From Acidimicrobiales bacterium (GTDB taxonomy: Bacteria; Actinomycetota; Acidimicrobiia; Acidimicrobiales; Iamiaceae), in NCBI GenBank assembly GCA_035547835.1, contig DASZTW010000005.1, positions 496,001 through 560,000 on the forward strand: a stretch of 64,000 bases of DNA. Direction: 5' to 3'. The position numbers were made by a program, and so were the translations under genes. The notes under the pieces are model-generated. The model did no database searches. It saw nothing but the letters and a program-made list of their open reading frames with translations, and was not told the DNA's origin. Position 1 is the stretch's first letter; each line of letters begins with the position of its first letter. Of this stretch, positions 47,653 through 56,709 are shown piece by piece.

Positions 47653-47689
47653 GCAAGTGCTTGCAACTGTTTAACAGAAGGCGTAGTGT
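47653..47689 (+). promoter_or_regulatory. Promoter and palindromes before the coiled-coil gene
   Basis: TTGCAA (47661-47666) and TAGTGT (47684-47689) are 17 bp apart. GCAAG-TG-CTTGC (47653-47664) overlaps the -35, and CTGTT-T-AACAG (47667-47677) lies in the spacer. Both are positioned like operators. The area is clearly AT-richer than its flanks. Confidence 0.5.
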
Positions 47690-47750
47690 TGCTAGCACAA
47701 CGGCGCCGGACGACGGTGCTCCCCAGACGCTCAACCCGGAGGAAACCCCC

Positions 47751-48110
47751 ATGGCCGAGTTCCGGCTCGACGACATCACCAAAGCCGCCAAGGACGCCGT
47801 GTACGTCACGGTCGGACTCGGCGTGATCGGCTTCCAGAAGCTCCAAGTCCAGCGCAACGAGCTCGAAAAGAGCCTGAAGGAGCAGCTGACCGAGCTCCGC
47901 AGCGAGCTGAAGAAGCTCAGCGGCAACGTCGAGGGCCAGCGCAAGGTCGCCGAAGAGCGCATCGCTGCCGTCGAGCAGCAGGTCGCCGCGCTCCTCGACC
48001 AGGTGCAGGGCCGTCTGCCCGAGCAGGCCGCAGAGCTGGTCGCCCAGGCCCGCACCGCCGCCAAGGACGCCCGCGAGCAGGTTCGCGGCCTCGTCGGTCG
48101 AGCTGCCTGA
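47751..48110 (+). CDS. Small coiled-coil protein (HbhA/apolipoprotein-like)
   Basis: The 119-residue, almost entirely helical protein has a short hydrophobic stretch (AVYVTVGLGVIGFQ) at residues 17-30, then heptads (NELEKSLKEQLTELRSELKK, VAEERIAAVEQQVAALLDQV) and an Ala-rich basic end. ATG follows GGAGG. It resembles short heparin-binding hemagglutinin-like or phasin-like proteins that coat membranes, lipid bodies or polymer granules. It stands alone, with its own promoter and strong terminators. Confidence 0.7.
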   Translation: MAEFRLDDITKAAKDAVYVTVGLGVIGFQKLQVQRNELEKSLKEQLTELRSELKKLSGNVEGQRKVAEERIAAVEQQVAALLDQVQGRLPEQAAELVAQARTAAKDAREQVRGLVGRAA

Positions 48111-48126
48111 ACCACCTCGAAGACTG

Positions 48127-48153
48127 GACACCGGCACCCGCCCGCCCGGTGTC
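48127..48153 (+). terminator. First hairpin after the coiled-coil gene
   Basis: GACACCGG pairs with CCGGTGTC (8 bp, 11-nt loop), starting 17 nt after the stop. Confidence 0.55.
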
Positions 48154-48224
48154 GTGATCGGCCGCCATCGCAACGATGGCGAGCCGCACAAGAGATGGGC
48201 CGCTCCCCCCGGCGGCACTCTCGA

Positions 48225-48263
48225 GGAACTGGGACCCGATCTCCCCCGACGGGTCCCAGTTCC
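48225..48263. terminator. Strong 14-bp hairpin between convergent genes
   Basis: GGAACTGGGACCCG and CGGGTCCCAGTTCC pair perfectly over 14 bp around an 11-nt loop. It is midway between the coiled-coil gene and the opposing SpoIID gene and can stop transcription from both sides. Confidence 0.65.
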
Positions 48264-48318
48264 GCGTCGTGGCGACGAACGCGACCCGGCCTCGGCCACC
48301 GCCACACCAATGGTCAGG

Positions 48319-50322
48319 TCACGAGAACCGCAGGCGGTACTCCGGTGACGTGTACAACCCGTGCACGAGCGGCGCCGGGGAGCCGCCTGACTTCACGACC
48401 AGCGAGTACCAGGCGTCGTAACCGGCGGGATCCGCGACCCGACGCAACATGGCCAAGTAGCCCTCGTGGACCATTGCCCGCACATCCCACCGTTGGTGGA
48501 ACTCGCGGGCGATCGAGAACTGGTAGACGAGGTCGCCCCGGGTGTGGGTCGCGAGCCAGTTCGTCCACATCTGCAACCCCCCGGGATCCGCGGTCCGACC
48601 GAACATCTGCACGTACATCTCCGACACGAAGTCGCGGTTCGAGGGCGGGTTGTGGACACTGCGGAACTCGCGGCTGTTGGCGAAGTTGGCGGCGAGCTGT
48701 TGCGGGGTCATGCCCGCGGCCACGTACTTCTGCCAGCCGAACGCGCCGCCGAGGTCCGGCACCCGGCCGAGGACGCCGAGGTACAGCCGTACGACTTGAC
48801 CGAAGACGGCGTCGGCTTCCGGTGAGGTGAAGAACGCCGTCACGACGGCTTCCGGTGTGGTGCGCCCACACGCGATGGCGTCGACCCATCTGGCCGCCTG
48901 GGAATCGGGATCCCGGGCGAGGACGTCGTGGTATTGCTGGGTCACCATGGCGGTGATCGACGGGAACGGCGGTGACGGGCTCGACGCGGCGGCGCAGTTG
49001 TTGGTCACTTGGAACCAGTTGGACTCGAGCCCGAACGCGCTGCGGAAGTCGTCGCCGCTGAGGTTCACCGACCCGCCGCTGAACACCAGCGTCATCGAGG
49101 TGACCCGACCTCCCATGTCGCCGAGACCGTTGCGGCCCGTGATGTCGATCGCCTGCAACGTGCCTTTCCCGTAGCGCTGCTCGATCGCGGTGCGGGCGAT
49201 GCTGGCCGTCCACGTGTGGTTGGGGTTGCCGGCCACTGCGTCACCGTCGTCGGGCACGGCGGTGAACACGCCGCCAGCGGTGTAGCCACCTGTCGACGCC
49301 GAGAACTCGGTGGCGGCGATCACGTTGCCCGGCAGCAACCGCACTTGGCCGGCGGTGGAGCTGATCGCCTGGTTCGACCGAGCATCGACCACCGTCGATG
49401 TCGTGCCGCCCTGCACGATCCACTGCCCTGGATACGACTGGCACGACGAGTCGCAGGTGTCGGCGTACGAGTAGCGATGCGAGCCCAACCCGTAGCTGCG
49501 GGCGGCGACAGCCTGCGCCTGGAGGGCCGCCATCCCCGCGCCGTTGGCGGCGTCGGCCCAACTGGCCGGCATCTCGCGGGGCACGACCGACTGCAGGTAG
49601 CTCTCCACGGGCAGCACGTTGACGAGCGCTTGGCCCGAACCGATGTCGACCGCGCGCAGCTCGCCGATCACGTGGCGTTCGAAGCCGGTCTGGCTCGGCT
49701 CACACACCGCCAACGTGTCCTGCACGCTCGTCGCACCGCTGACGGCGGGGAGCATCTTGATCGACGCGCCCGACACGGCGGGGCCGGGGGTCCATGGGCC
49801 TGCACAGCCCGGCGCCACCCAGCTCGCCCACGCGGACGGACCGGTGCGCTCGAGCCGCAGCGCCTGACCCAGGACCGGATGCGACACGCCGTCGGGTGTG
49901 ACGTAGCGCAGCGTGCCCCGCTGCAGCAGCACCGTGGCGTCGGGATACGCCGTACCGGTTCCCAACAAGCTGGTGGGCGACAGCTGCGTGAGCGCCACGC
50001 TCAGCGACCGGGTCCCGACATCACCGGCGGTCGAGCCTTGGTAGTAGTGATCGGTGATCTGCTGCCACGTCCAGTGCGATCCGGTGGCATAGCCGTACGC
50101 ACCCCACTGGCCCATGCCCCGCCCGTGACCCCAACCATGGCCCTGGAAGCTGACCGTGTCGGGCATCGTGGTCACGACCGCGCGGGCTGAGGGCAGCGTC
50201 GCGGACGAGACCCGCAGGGCCGCCGCGGGCGCCGCTGCACCTGCAATCGCGGATCCGAGCACCAGCAACGACACGGCCGGCGCGATCCACGCGCGCCGGC
50301 CCCCCAAACGATCCCGCACCAT
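48319..50322 (-). CDS. Secreted SpoIID/LytB-domain protein with DUF4214 repeats
   Basis: The 667-residue protein has a signal peptide (AVSLLVLGSAIAGAAAPAAA). Residues 55-75 are VSFQGHGWGHGRGMGQWGAY, and with ALVNVLPVESYLQSVVPREM and ALQAQAVAARSYGL they match the SpoIID/LytB (amidase enhancer) domain, which cuts or remodels peptidoglycan glycan strands. The last 220 residues hold four DUF4214-type repeats (YHDVLARDPDSQAARW, LYLGVLGRVPDLGGAFGW, MYVQMFGRTADPGGLQMW, GYLAMLRRVADPAGYDAW). In other proteins these sit at the end of surface or S-layer proteins. A wall-located remodelling enzyme is likely. Confidence 0.85.
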   Translation of the reverse strand: MVRDRLGGRRAWIAPAVSLLVLGSAIAGAAAPAAALRVSSATLPSARAVVTTMPDTVSFQGHGWGHGRGMGQWGAYGYATGSHWTWQQITDHYYQGSTAGDVGTRSLSVALTQLSPTSLLGTGTAYPDATVLLQRGTLRYVTPDGVSHPVLGQALRLERTGPSAWASWVAPGCAGPWTPGPAVSGASIKMLPAVSGATSVQDTLAVCEPSQTGFERHVIGELRAVDIGSGQALVNVLPVESYLQSVVPREMPASWADAANGAGMAALQAQAVAARSYGLGSHRYSYADTCDSSCQSYPGQWIVQGGTTSTVVDARSNQAISSTAGQVRLLPGNVIAATEFSASTGGYTAGGVFTAVPDDGDAVAGNPNHTWTASIARTAIEQRYGKGTLQAIDITGRNGLGDMGGRVTSMTLVFSGGSVNLSGDDFRSAFGLESNWFQVTNNCAAASSPSPPFPSITAMVTQQYHDVLARDPDSQAARWVDAIACGRTTPEAVVTAFFTSPEADAVFGQVVRLYLGVLGRVPDLGGAFGWQKYVAAGMTPQQLAANFANSREFRSVHNPPSNRDFVSEMYVQMFGRTADPGGLQMWTNWLATHTRGDLVYQFSIAREFHQRWDVRAMVHEGYLAMLRRVADPAGYDAWYSLVVKSGGSPAPLVHGLYTSPEYRLRFS

Positions 50323-50376
50323 CGTTCCACGGTACCTGCGCCGCGGTGCTGCTCCCGGGCACCAAACTTGTCAGCC

Positions 50377-51507
50377 ATGCGCGTCGCCGTCGACTGCACC
50401 CCGTTGTTGACCCCACACACGGGCATCGGTGTCTTTTGCGACCACCTGGTCCGCGGCCTTGCCGCGCGCCACGACCTCGACCTCGTCGCGTTCGCCCTGA
50501 CCTTCCGCGGCCGAGGGCGGCTCGCCGCGCAACTGCCCGACGGCGTCACCGTCGTCGATCGCCCCACGCCCGCCGCCTTGTTGAAGGAGCTGTGGCGCCG
50601 CGGTGACCGACCGTCGGTGCGCTTCCTCACCGCGGGCGCCGACGTGGTGCACGGCCCCAACTTCGTGGTGCCACCCAGCGCAGGCGCGGCCGAGGTCGTG
50701 TCGGTGCACGACTTGGGACCGCTGCACTTCCCGCATCTCGTGAGCGCCGACGCCCGGCGCGTTCCCGACTTGCTCCGGCGGGCCATCGGTCGCGGCGCGT
50801 GGGTGCACACCGATTCCGCGTTCGTCGCCGCCGAAGTGGTCCGGTACCTCGACGCCGATCCGGCGCGGGTGCGCGCGATCCACCCCGGCGTCGCCGTCGC
50901 GAGCGAAGGACCGGGCACCACCCCGGGCGACGGCGCGGCCCTGGCGGGTGGCGGCCGCTACCTGCTCGCGCTCGGGTCGGTGGAACCGCGCAAGAACGTC
51001 CCCGAGCTCGTGCACGCGTTCGACCGGTTGGCCAGCACACACGCCGATCTGCGCCTGGTGATCGCCGGGCCCCACGGTCTCGCCAGCGCCGACGCGGCCG
51101 AGGCCATCGGCGCCGCGGCGCACGGCGACCGCGTCGTGCGCCTGCAATGGGTCGACGACCGCCAGCGATCCGCGCTCCTGCGGGGGGCGGCCGCGTTTGT
51201 GTACCCGAGCCGCTACGAGGGTTTTGGCTTCCCCCCACTGGAAGCGCAGGCGACCGGCACGCCGGTGGTCACCACCCGCGCCGGGTCGCTGCCCGAAGTG
51301 GTGGGCGATGGCGCGATCATCGTCGATCCGACCGCCGGCCCCGACCTGGTCGACGCGCTGGTGGCCGCGATCTCACCGCTGCTCGACGACCCGACGCCGG
51401 CGGCGGCGTTGGTCGAGCGAGGTGCACGCAACGTCGCGCGCTTCACCTGGCCGGCCTGCGTCGACGGGTTGGTCGAGCTCTACCGAGCGGCGTCAGCGGC
51501 GAGATAG
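50377..51507 (+). CDS. GT4-type glycosyltransferase
   Basis: The 376-residue GT-B fold enzyme has MRVAVDCTPLLTPHTGIGVF at the start, GSVEPRKNVPELVHAFDRL, and the GT4 nucleotide-sugar site YPSRYEGFGFPPLEAQATGT with the ExxxxxxxE pattern. It transfers a sugar from a nucleotide donor in the cytoplasm. Its 3' end overlaps the 3' end of the opposing GT4 gene by 28 bp. A TTG three codons upstream is an alternative start. Confidence 0.88.
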   Translation: MRVAVDCTPLLTPHTGIGVFCDHLVRGLAARHDLDLVAFALTFRGRGRLAAQLPDGVTVVDRPTPAALLKELWRRGDRPSVRFLTAGADVVHGPNFVVPPSAGAAEVVSVHDLGPLHFPHLVSADARRVPDLLRRAIGRGAWVHTDSAFVAAEVVRYLDADPARVRAIHPGVAVASEGPGTTPGDGAALAGGGRYLLALGSVEPRKNVPELVHAFDRLASTHADLRLVIAGPHGLASADAAEAIGAAAHGDRVVRLQWVDDRQRSALLRGAAAFVYPSRYEGFGFPPLEAQATGTPVVTTRAGSLPEVVGDGAIIVDPTAGPDLVDALVAAISPLLDDPTPAAALVERGARNVARFTWPACVDGLVELYRAASAAR

Positions 51508-53051
51508 GCCCACACCTCGGCGGCGTAGTCGTCCCACGTCCGGGTGGGCGACCGCTCCGCCTCGGCACGGAGGCGTGCCCGCAGGTCCGGGTCGTCGAGG
51601 AACCTGGCCAGCGCCTCGGCAAGGTCGTGGTCGTCGCGTGGATCCACGAACAACGCCCCGCCGTGGGCCGCGATCTCAGCCATCGGCCCGAACCGCGACG
51701 TGATCACCGGCGTCCCGGTGGCGAGCGCCTCGGCAACCGGGAGGCCAAAGCCCTCGTTCAGCGACGGGAACAGCACCACATCGGCCATCTCGTACGCCGC
51801 CCAGAGCTGGTCGTCGGGCAGCGCCGTGACGCTGTCGACCAGTCGCCCGCCTGCCCGCAGCTCAGCCACGCGCCCGCGCACCTCGTCGCTCCGCCAGGAC
51901 TGCCCGCCGACGAAGACGACGTGGAAGCGGTAGCCCTTGCGCCACAACAACTCGGCCGCGTGGAGCACGGCCAAGTGGTTCTTGCGCGGCTCGTGGCTGC
52001 CGACGACCAGCACCATCGGGATCGACGGCAGACCAAGCTCCTCAGCCACCTGGGCGCGTGCTTCGGGCGTGGCCTTGCGCGCCTCGACCGCCAGCGGGAC
52101 AGCGCGGATCTCCGGGCCCTCGACCCCGGTGCCGCTCAAGATCGTGCGCCACCCGGCGTACTCGACCCCGGCGCCTTCGGAGATGGTGGCGACCCGGTCG
52201 AGGTGGCGGGTCACCGACATGCCATACGCGAAGAACCCACCGACCTCGATGTTCACGGTCTCGTTCGACGTCATCGGCACGCAATCGAACCCGATCGATC
52301 CTCCGGTCGTGCCGGAGAAGCGGAGCATGGCCGTCAACGCGCGCACCCGGTTCCGCTCGACGGCCACTTCTGGCAGCAGGTAACGGCAGTTCCACGGGAT
52401 CAACACCGTGGGATCAGCGGGGTCGGCGTCGTCCGACATCCCTTCGCCGGACAGCGCTGCGGCGACCTCGGCGGTGGTGAGACGGTGCATCGACGTGCCA
52501 CGGCCGCCCCACTGCACGAACACGGGATCGTGGTCGCGCGACCAGCGGCGCGCGGACTCGCGGGCCACCCGCTGGATGCCGGTCGCCAACCGCGTGCGAG
52601 CGGTGTGGTGGAGGTCGACGATGATCTCGCCGGTGACGACTTCGACCTGGGGCCATCCCATGTCGTCGGGGATCTCCTGCGACAGCACCGCATCCGGCGC
52701 GATGTTGAGCGACCGGTCGAGGGCGTGGTCGAGAGCGAGGGCGATCGCTGCCTCGGGTCCGTCGAGGCGGGCGCGGCGGGTGGCCTGCACGATCATGTCC
52801 GGGGCCGGGAACCGCGCCGCGAGCACGGCGTGCAGCAGCCAGATCTTCGAAGGGTCGGGCCGACCGTCGATCGGCCGCAACACACGGATCGCCTGCTCGA
52901 CGAGGTCGATCGTGGTGCGCCCGGGCGACGGCGCCTCCCCCAAGGCGGCCGCGAACACGGCCAGCCGGCCGCGCAGCGCCTCGCGGCGGGTCCTCCGACC
53001 CGAGTCGACGCGCGACACCAGTGCGGCGGCGGCGTCGCCGCGACGTCTCAT
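51480..53051 (-). CDS. GT4-type glycosyltransferase with N-terminal extension (paralogue 1)
   Basis: In this 523-residue protein, about 110 residues precede the GT-B domain (IWLLHAVLAARFPAPDMIVQ). The catalytic half contains LATGIQRVARESARRW, IPWNCRYLLPEV, VGSHEPRKNHLAVLHAAE and SLNEGFGLPVAEALATGTPV. It shares all of these features with the next gene upstream, so the two arose by duplication. The ATG overlaps that gene's stop (ATGA). Last of a coupled FkbM-GT-GT operon. The donor is unknown; GDP-D-rhamnose is plausible from context. Confidence 0.87.
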   Translation of the reverse strand: MRRRGDAAAALVSRVDSGRRTRREALRGRLAVFAAALGEAPSPGRTTIDLVEQAIRVLRPIDGRPDPSKIWLLHAVLAARFPAPDMIVQATRRARLDGPEAAIALALDHALDRSLNIAPDAVLSQEIPDDMGWPQVEVVTGEIIVDLHHTARTRLATGIQRVARESARRWSRDHDPVFVQWGGRGTSMHRLTTAEVAAALSGEGMSDDADPADPTVLIPWNCRYLLPEVAVERNRVRALTAMLRFSGTTGGSIGFDCVPMTSNETVNIEVGGFFAYGMSVTRHLDRVATISEGAGVEYAGWRTILSGTGVEGPEIRAVPLAVEARKATPEARAQVAEELGLPSIPMVLVVGSHEPRKNHLAVLHAAELLWRKGYRFHVVFVGGQSWRSDEVRGRVAELRAGGRLVDSVTALPDDQLWAAYEMADVVLFPSLNEGFGLPVAEALATGTPVITSRFGPMAEIAAHGGALFVDPRDDHDLAEALARFLDDPDLRARLRAEAERSPTRTWDDYAAEVWAYLAADAAR

Positions 53052-54556
53052 GGCGCCGCTCCGACCAGCGCCTGCCAACTCGCCGACGCATAATCGGACC
53101 AGGTGGTGGTCGGGCGGGCGGCGATCTCGCCGTGCAACTCGCGGAGCAAGTCGTCGTCGGTGAGCAGGCGACGCATGCCTTCGTGCAGCGAGTCGTCGTC
53201 GCGCGGATCGACCAACAAGCAGCCGCCCGCCGCGCCGATCTCGCCCACGCTCCCGACGTCGCCGATCACTGCGGGCGTGCCGACCGCGAGCGACTCGACG
53301 ACCGGCAGCCCGTAGCCCTCGTGCACCGAGGCGAACACGCTGAAGCGCGCCGACCGGTACTGCTCGTCGAGCGCCTCCTCGCTGATGGCCAAGTGCTTGT
53401 GCACCGGGTGGCCGAGGGTGGCGAGGCGGTCGATCTCGTCGTGGATGTCGTGCACCCAGGACATGCCGCCCACCAGGTGCAACTCGAAATCATGGCCCTC
53501 GCGCCACAGCCGTTCCGCTGCGAACAGCACCGACAAGTGGTTCTTCCGCGGCTCGAAGCTCCCGACCATCACGACGCGCGGGCGACCCGAGGGGATGTCG
53601 ACTGGCTCCGGCGGCATCGGTGGCGCCGGCAGCTCGCACACATGGACGTCGGGGCCCGGCAGGCCCTGGTTGGCGAGCATCTCACCAAAGCCGCGGAACT
53701 CGACCGCGGCCGCCTTGCTGATGGCCGCGACCCGGCTGGTGTGCTTGATGACCGTGAGGTACTTCAGGAACTGGTCGGAAAGACCCACCGGCACCATGTC
53801 GGCGCTCACTGCGGGGATCAGGTCGTAGCCGATGGCCGCCAAGCGCGAGCCCGAGCAGTCGGCGAGCGCCGCCAACCGATCGCACGAACCGGCCTCGAGC
53901 GACTCGGCCAGCACCACCGTGCAGTTCCACGGCACCACGAGCGCGGGGGTGTCGTCGTCGGGGATCGTTGCCCCGACCGTCGACGCCGGCAGCGCGTGAC
54001 CATCGGCTTGATGCTCGTTCCACTGGAACACACGACGGCGCTCCACGGCGGTCAACGTCCGATAGCCGCGGAAGCCGTCGGACCACGCCACAGGCACCAG
54101 TTCGCCGAGCTCGGCCCAATACGGCGACGCCGACCGCACCACCCGCTGGATCCCGGTGTGCAGATCGTGGCGCGCGGTGTGGCTCACGTCGAGCACCACT
54201 GCGTCGCGCACGATCTCCATCGGCCAGGCGGCCAGCGGGTTGTGGCGCGCGGCGGGATACCACTCGTCGAGCAGCCACTCCTCGGCCTGGCCGGGGGTGC
54301 GGAGCTCGAAGGCTCGCCGGGCCCGCGCCACTTCGTGGGAGCCGGGGAAGCTGGCGGTGAGGGCCACGTGCAACAACCACACCGCGCCGGGCTCGCGACC
54401 GCCGACCGCCACTTGCACCAGGCCGGCCAGCAGGTCCGCGGCCTCGATGGCCGAGTCCTCGCTCGGGTCGGGAACCTCGACGTCGAGCACCTCGGCAGCG
54501 GCCCGCAGGCGATCACGCAAGCCGGTGAGAGGGAGCGGGCGGTCGGTCTGGCTCAT
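53048..54556 (-). CDS. GT4-type glycosyltransferase with N-terminal extension (paralogue 2)
   Basis: The 502-residue tandem paralogue of the following gene has VWLLHVALTASFPGSHEV in the N-terminal region, LHTGIQRVVRSASPYW, VPWNCTVVLAESL, VGSFEPRKNHLSVLFAAE and SVHEGYGLPVVESLAVGTPA. It overlaps both neighbours by ATGA, ensuring linked translation. The shared LLHxxLxAxFP region before the GT domain may be a small docking domain. Confidence 0.87.
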   Translation of the reverse strand: MSQTDRPLPLTGLRDRLRAAAEVLDVEVPDPSEDSAIEAADLLAGLVQVAVGGREPGAVWLLHVALTASFPGSHEVARARRAFELRTPGQAEEWLLDEWYPAARHNPLAAWPMEIVRDAVVLDVSHTARHDLHTGIQRVVRSASPYWAELGELVPVAWSDGFRGYRTLTAVERRRVFQWNEHQADGHALPASTVGATIPDDDTPALVVPWNCTVVLAESLEAGSCDRLAALADCSGSRLAAIGYDLIPAVSADMVPVGLSDQFLKYLTVIKHTSRVAAISKAAAVEFRGFGEMLANQGLPGPDVHVCELPAPPMPPEPVDIPSGRPRVVMVGSFEPRKNHLSVLFAAERLWREGHDFELHLVGGMSWVHDIHDEIDRLATLGHPVHKHLAISEEALDEQYRSARFSVFASVHEGYGLPVVESLAVGTPAVIGDVGSVGEIGAAGGCLLVDPRDDDSLHEGMRRLLTDDDLLRELHGEIAARPTTTWSDYASASWQALVGAAP

Positions 54557-55569
54557 CCCCGACCGCGGACAGCTCGTTGCGCGGCTTTGACTCGGACGCC
54601 CGCCCGCTTGAGGGCGTCGACCTTGTCAACCCCGCGCCGCACAGCCCGCAACGGCTTGGTGACCTTCCACGACACTGTGTTGTAGATCTCGTTGACCAGC
54701 GCCTCGCCCCCGGTGGGGTCGGCCGACTCGGCCCATCGCTCCAAGTACTTGGCACGCCACCGCGTGACAAGCCCCGCCAGCTCGTTGTTGGCCGCCTCCA
54801 ACTCGCCGACCCGCGCCGTGAGCAGTGCGAGCTGGCCCCGCTCAGGGTCACGCAGCGCTTGCAACTCCCGCTCGGCCGGCGTGGTGAAGTCGTCGAGCCC
54901 CCCAGCCGGGTAGCTCAACTTGGCGGCAAGCTGCTCGGCGTGCTCGTCGGCCACGTAGAAGCGGGACAAGCCGTCGAACAAGCAGAACTGGTAACCCGCG
55001 TCGAGCACGAGCTTCTCCCAGCTCTCATGCGCCTGCAGCGTGCTGAGCGGGGCGGTGGACTCGACGACCAGGACCCACGGCCGCCAGCGCTGGAAGTCCA
55101 TGCCTTCGAGGACCTGGCGCTCCGCGCCCTCCACATCGACGACCATGAAGTGGATCGGTTCGTCGGTCCAACCGGCCTGTTCGATCGCGTCGGCGAGCGT
55201 CAACGTGGGCACGGTGATCTCGACCACGTCCCAGCCCGCCTTCAGGTGGCGCGAGCTGATGTCCTCGAACATCGTCGACAGGCCGGTGCCCGGCACCTCG
55301 AACATCGTGATGTGCTCGCCGCTCTGGTTCGAGATCGCCGCCTGGACGAGTTGGTCTTCCGGCCGCTGCGCTCGGTGGAGGTCGGCGAACGAGGGAACCG
55401 GTTCGCAGGTGAGACCCCGCCAGCCGTGGTCATAGAACGCGCGGGTGATGGACTGGTCGGTGGGATGGTTGGCGCCGACCTCTACGTACCGCCCGTTGGT
55501 GACCTGGCGCAACGCCCGCCACAGCACGACGTCCTCGCCCTGCTGGGCGTGTGAGGGAAACCGGGGCAC
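54553..55569 (-). CDS. FkbM-family SAM-dependent methyltransferase
   Basis: The 338-residue protein has QQGEDVVLWRALRQVTNGRY and VEVGANHPTDQSITRAFYDH (SAM site), FEVPGTGLSTMFED, and VVDVEGAERQVLEGMDF with the conserved DxEG. FkbM enzymes O-methylate sugars or polyketides. A C-terminal helical tail of about 100 residues (ERELQALRDPERGQLALLTA and a basic end) is added, as in glycan chain-terminating enzymes with coiled coils. It heads the operon with the two GT4 genes; methylation may cap the exported glycan. Confidence 0.85.
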   Translation of the reverse strand: MPRFPSHAQQGEDVVLWRALRQVTNGRYVEVGANHPTDQSITRAFYDHGWRGLTCEPVPSFADLHRAQRPEDQLVQAAISNQSGEHITMFEVPGTGLSTMFEDISSRHLKAGWDVVEITVPTLTLADAIEQAGWTDEPIHFMVVDVEGAERQVLEGMDFQRWRPWVLVVESTAPLSTLQAHESWEKLVLDAGYQFCLFDGLSRFYVADEHAEQLAAKLSYPAGGLDDFTTPAERELQALRDPERGQLALLTARVGELEAANNELAGLVTRWRAKYLERWAESADPTGGEALVNEIYNTVSWKVTKPLRAVRRGVDKVDALKRAGVRVKAAQRAVRGRG

Positions 55570-55577
55570 CGGCGCAG

Positions 55578-55583
55578 TATAGG
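55578..55583 (-). promoter_or_regulatory. -10 box for the FkbM operon, probable leaderless start
   Basis: On the minus strand TATACT ends 8 nt before the GTG at 55569, which leaves almost no room for an untranslated leader or ribosome-binding site. No good -35 is seen. Leaderless messages are common in actinobacteria. Confidence 0.45.
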
Positions 55584-55722
55584 TGGGTCGTTCGCGGGCC
55601 CCCGGAGGCTCGAAGTCCCGCGATCGGCCGCCGCCGCCACGGCCGCGGGCACGGCTCAGCGTCACCAACCTGGGAGGGCGAGGCACTAGCGTTGCACCCT
55701 CGATGCACGTGAGCAGCCCCTG

Positions 55723-56685
55723 ATGTCCACCGTGTCGCCAACCCGCGACCTCGTCCACGAACCGCTCCGGCACCCCGAGGCGGAATCCGGCGCGCGGGAG
55801 ATCTCCAAACGTCCGACCCCACTCGAGCGGGTGGTGCACCTCTGGCGGTTCCGCGAGCTGCTGGTGAACCTCGTCCGCAAGGACCTCAAAGTGCGCTACA
55901 AGAGCAGCGTCCTGGGGTTCTTCTGGTCGCTGCTGAACCCTGCGCTGTACATCGTGGTCTTCAGCTTCGTGTTCGGCGTCTTGATGACCAACGGCGTGAA
56001 GAACTTCGCGCTGTTCATGATGGCGGGCCTGCTGCCGTGGAACTTCTTCGTGGGCTCGGTGATGGGCGGGACCGGATCGATCGTCGCCAACGGGCAGCTC
56101 GTCACCAAGGTCTGGTTCCCGCGCGAGGTTCTGCCGCTCGCCACGGTGGGCGCCAGCCTGGTGCACTTCTTCCTCCAGTCGCTGGTGCTGCTCGGCGCGC
56201 TGCTGGTGTTCCGCCAGATCCCGTCGGGCACGTACCTCGTGTCGTTGGCCCCGGCGCTGCTCGGCGTCGTGGTGTTCACGGCCGCGGTCACGATCATCTT
56301 CGCGGCGCTCGACGTGTACCTCCGCGACATGCAGCACTTGGCCGAGCTGATGACGCTGGCCTGGTTCTGGGCGACGCCGATCGTCTATCCGGTCACGCTG
56401 ATGGGCAACAAGATCGCCGAGCACGGCTGGTCGACGGCGTTCCTCTGGATGAACCCGATGACGGCGTTCGCGGTTCCGTTCCAACGGGTGCTGTACAACA
56501 ACGGCGTCGGTCCGCACATCGACACGCTGAACCGCGCCAAAGACGCCGTGGGAGCGCTCCCGCACAACACCGTGTTGTGGTACACGGCCATCCCGACCAT
56601 CGCCCTCGCCGGCTCGTTGGTCCTGCTCTACTTGGCGCTGGCGCTGTTCAGCCGCCTCGAGGACAACATGGCGGAAGAGATCTGA
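55723..56685 (+). CDS. wzm: ABC-2 type polysaccharide export permease (Wzm/TagG-like)
   Basis: The 320-residue protein has a cytoplasmic N-terminus, the interfacial helix LVNLVRKDLKVRYKSSVLGF then FWSLLNPALYIVVFSFVFGV, and six hydrophobic helices. Family landmarks are LLPWNFFVGSVMGGTGSIV, VWFPREVLPLATV and TPIVYPVTLM. Paired with the ATPase 25 nt downstream, it moves a lipid-linked glycan across the membrane. Divergent from the FkbM-GT operon. Confidence 0.92.
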   Translation: MSTVSPTRDLVHEPLRHPEAESGAREISKRPTPLERVVHLWRFRELLVNLVRKDLKVRYKSSVLGFFWSLLNPALYIVVFSFVFGVLMTNGVKNFALFMMAGLLPWNFFVGSVMGGTGSIVANGQLVTKVWFPREVLPLATVGASLVHFFLQSLVLLGALLVFRQIPSGTYLVSLAPALLGVVVFTAAVTIIFAALDVYLRDMQHLAELMTLAWFWATPIVYPVTLMGNKIAEHGWSTAFLWMNPMTAFAVPFQRVLYNNGVGPHIDTLNRAKDAVGALPHNTVLWYTAIPTIALAGSLVLLYLALALFSRLEDNMAEEI

Positions 56686-56709
56686 TGGGCTGGTCGCGCT
56701 GATGGGCGG

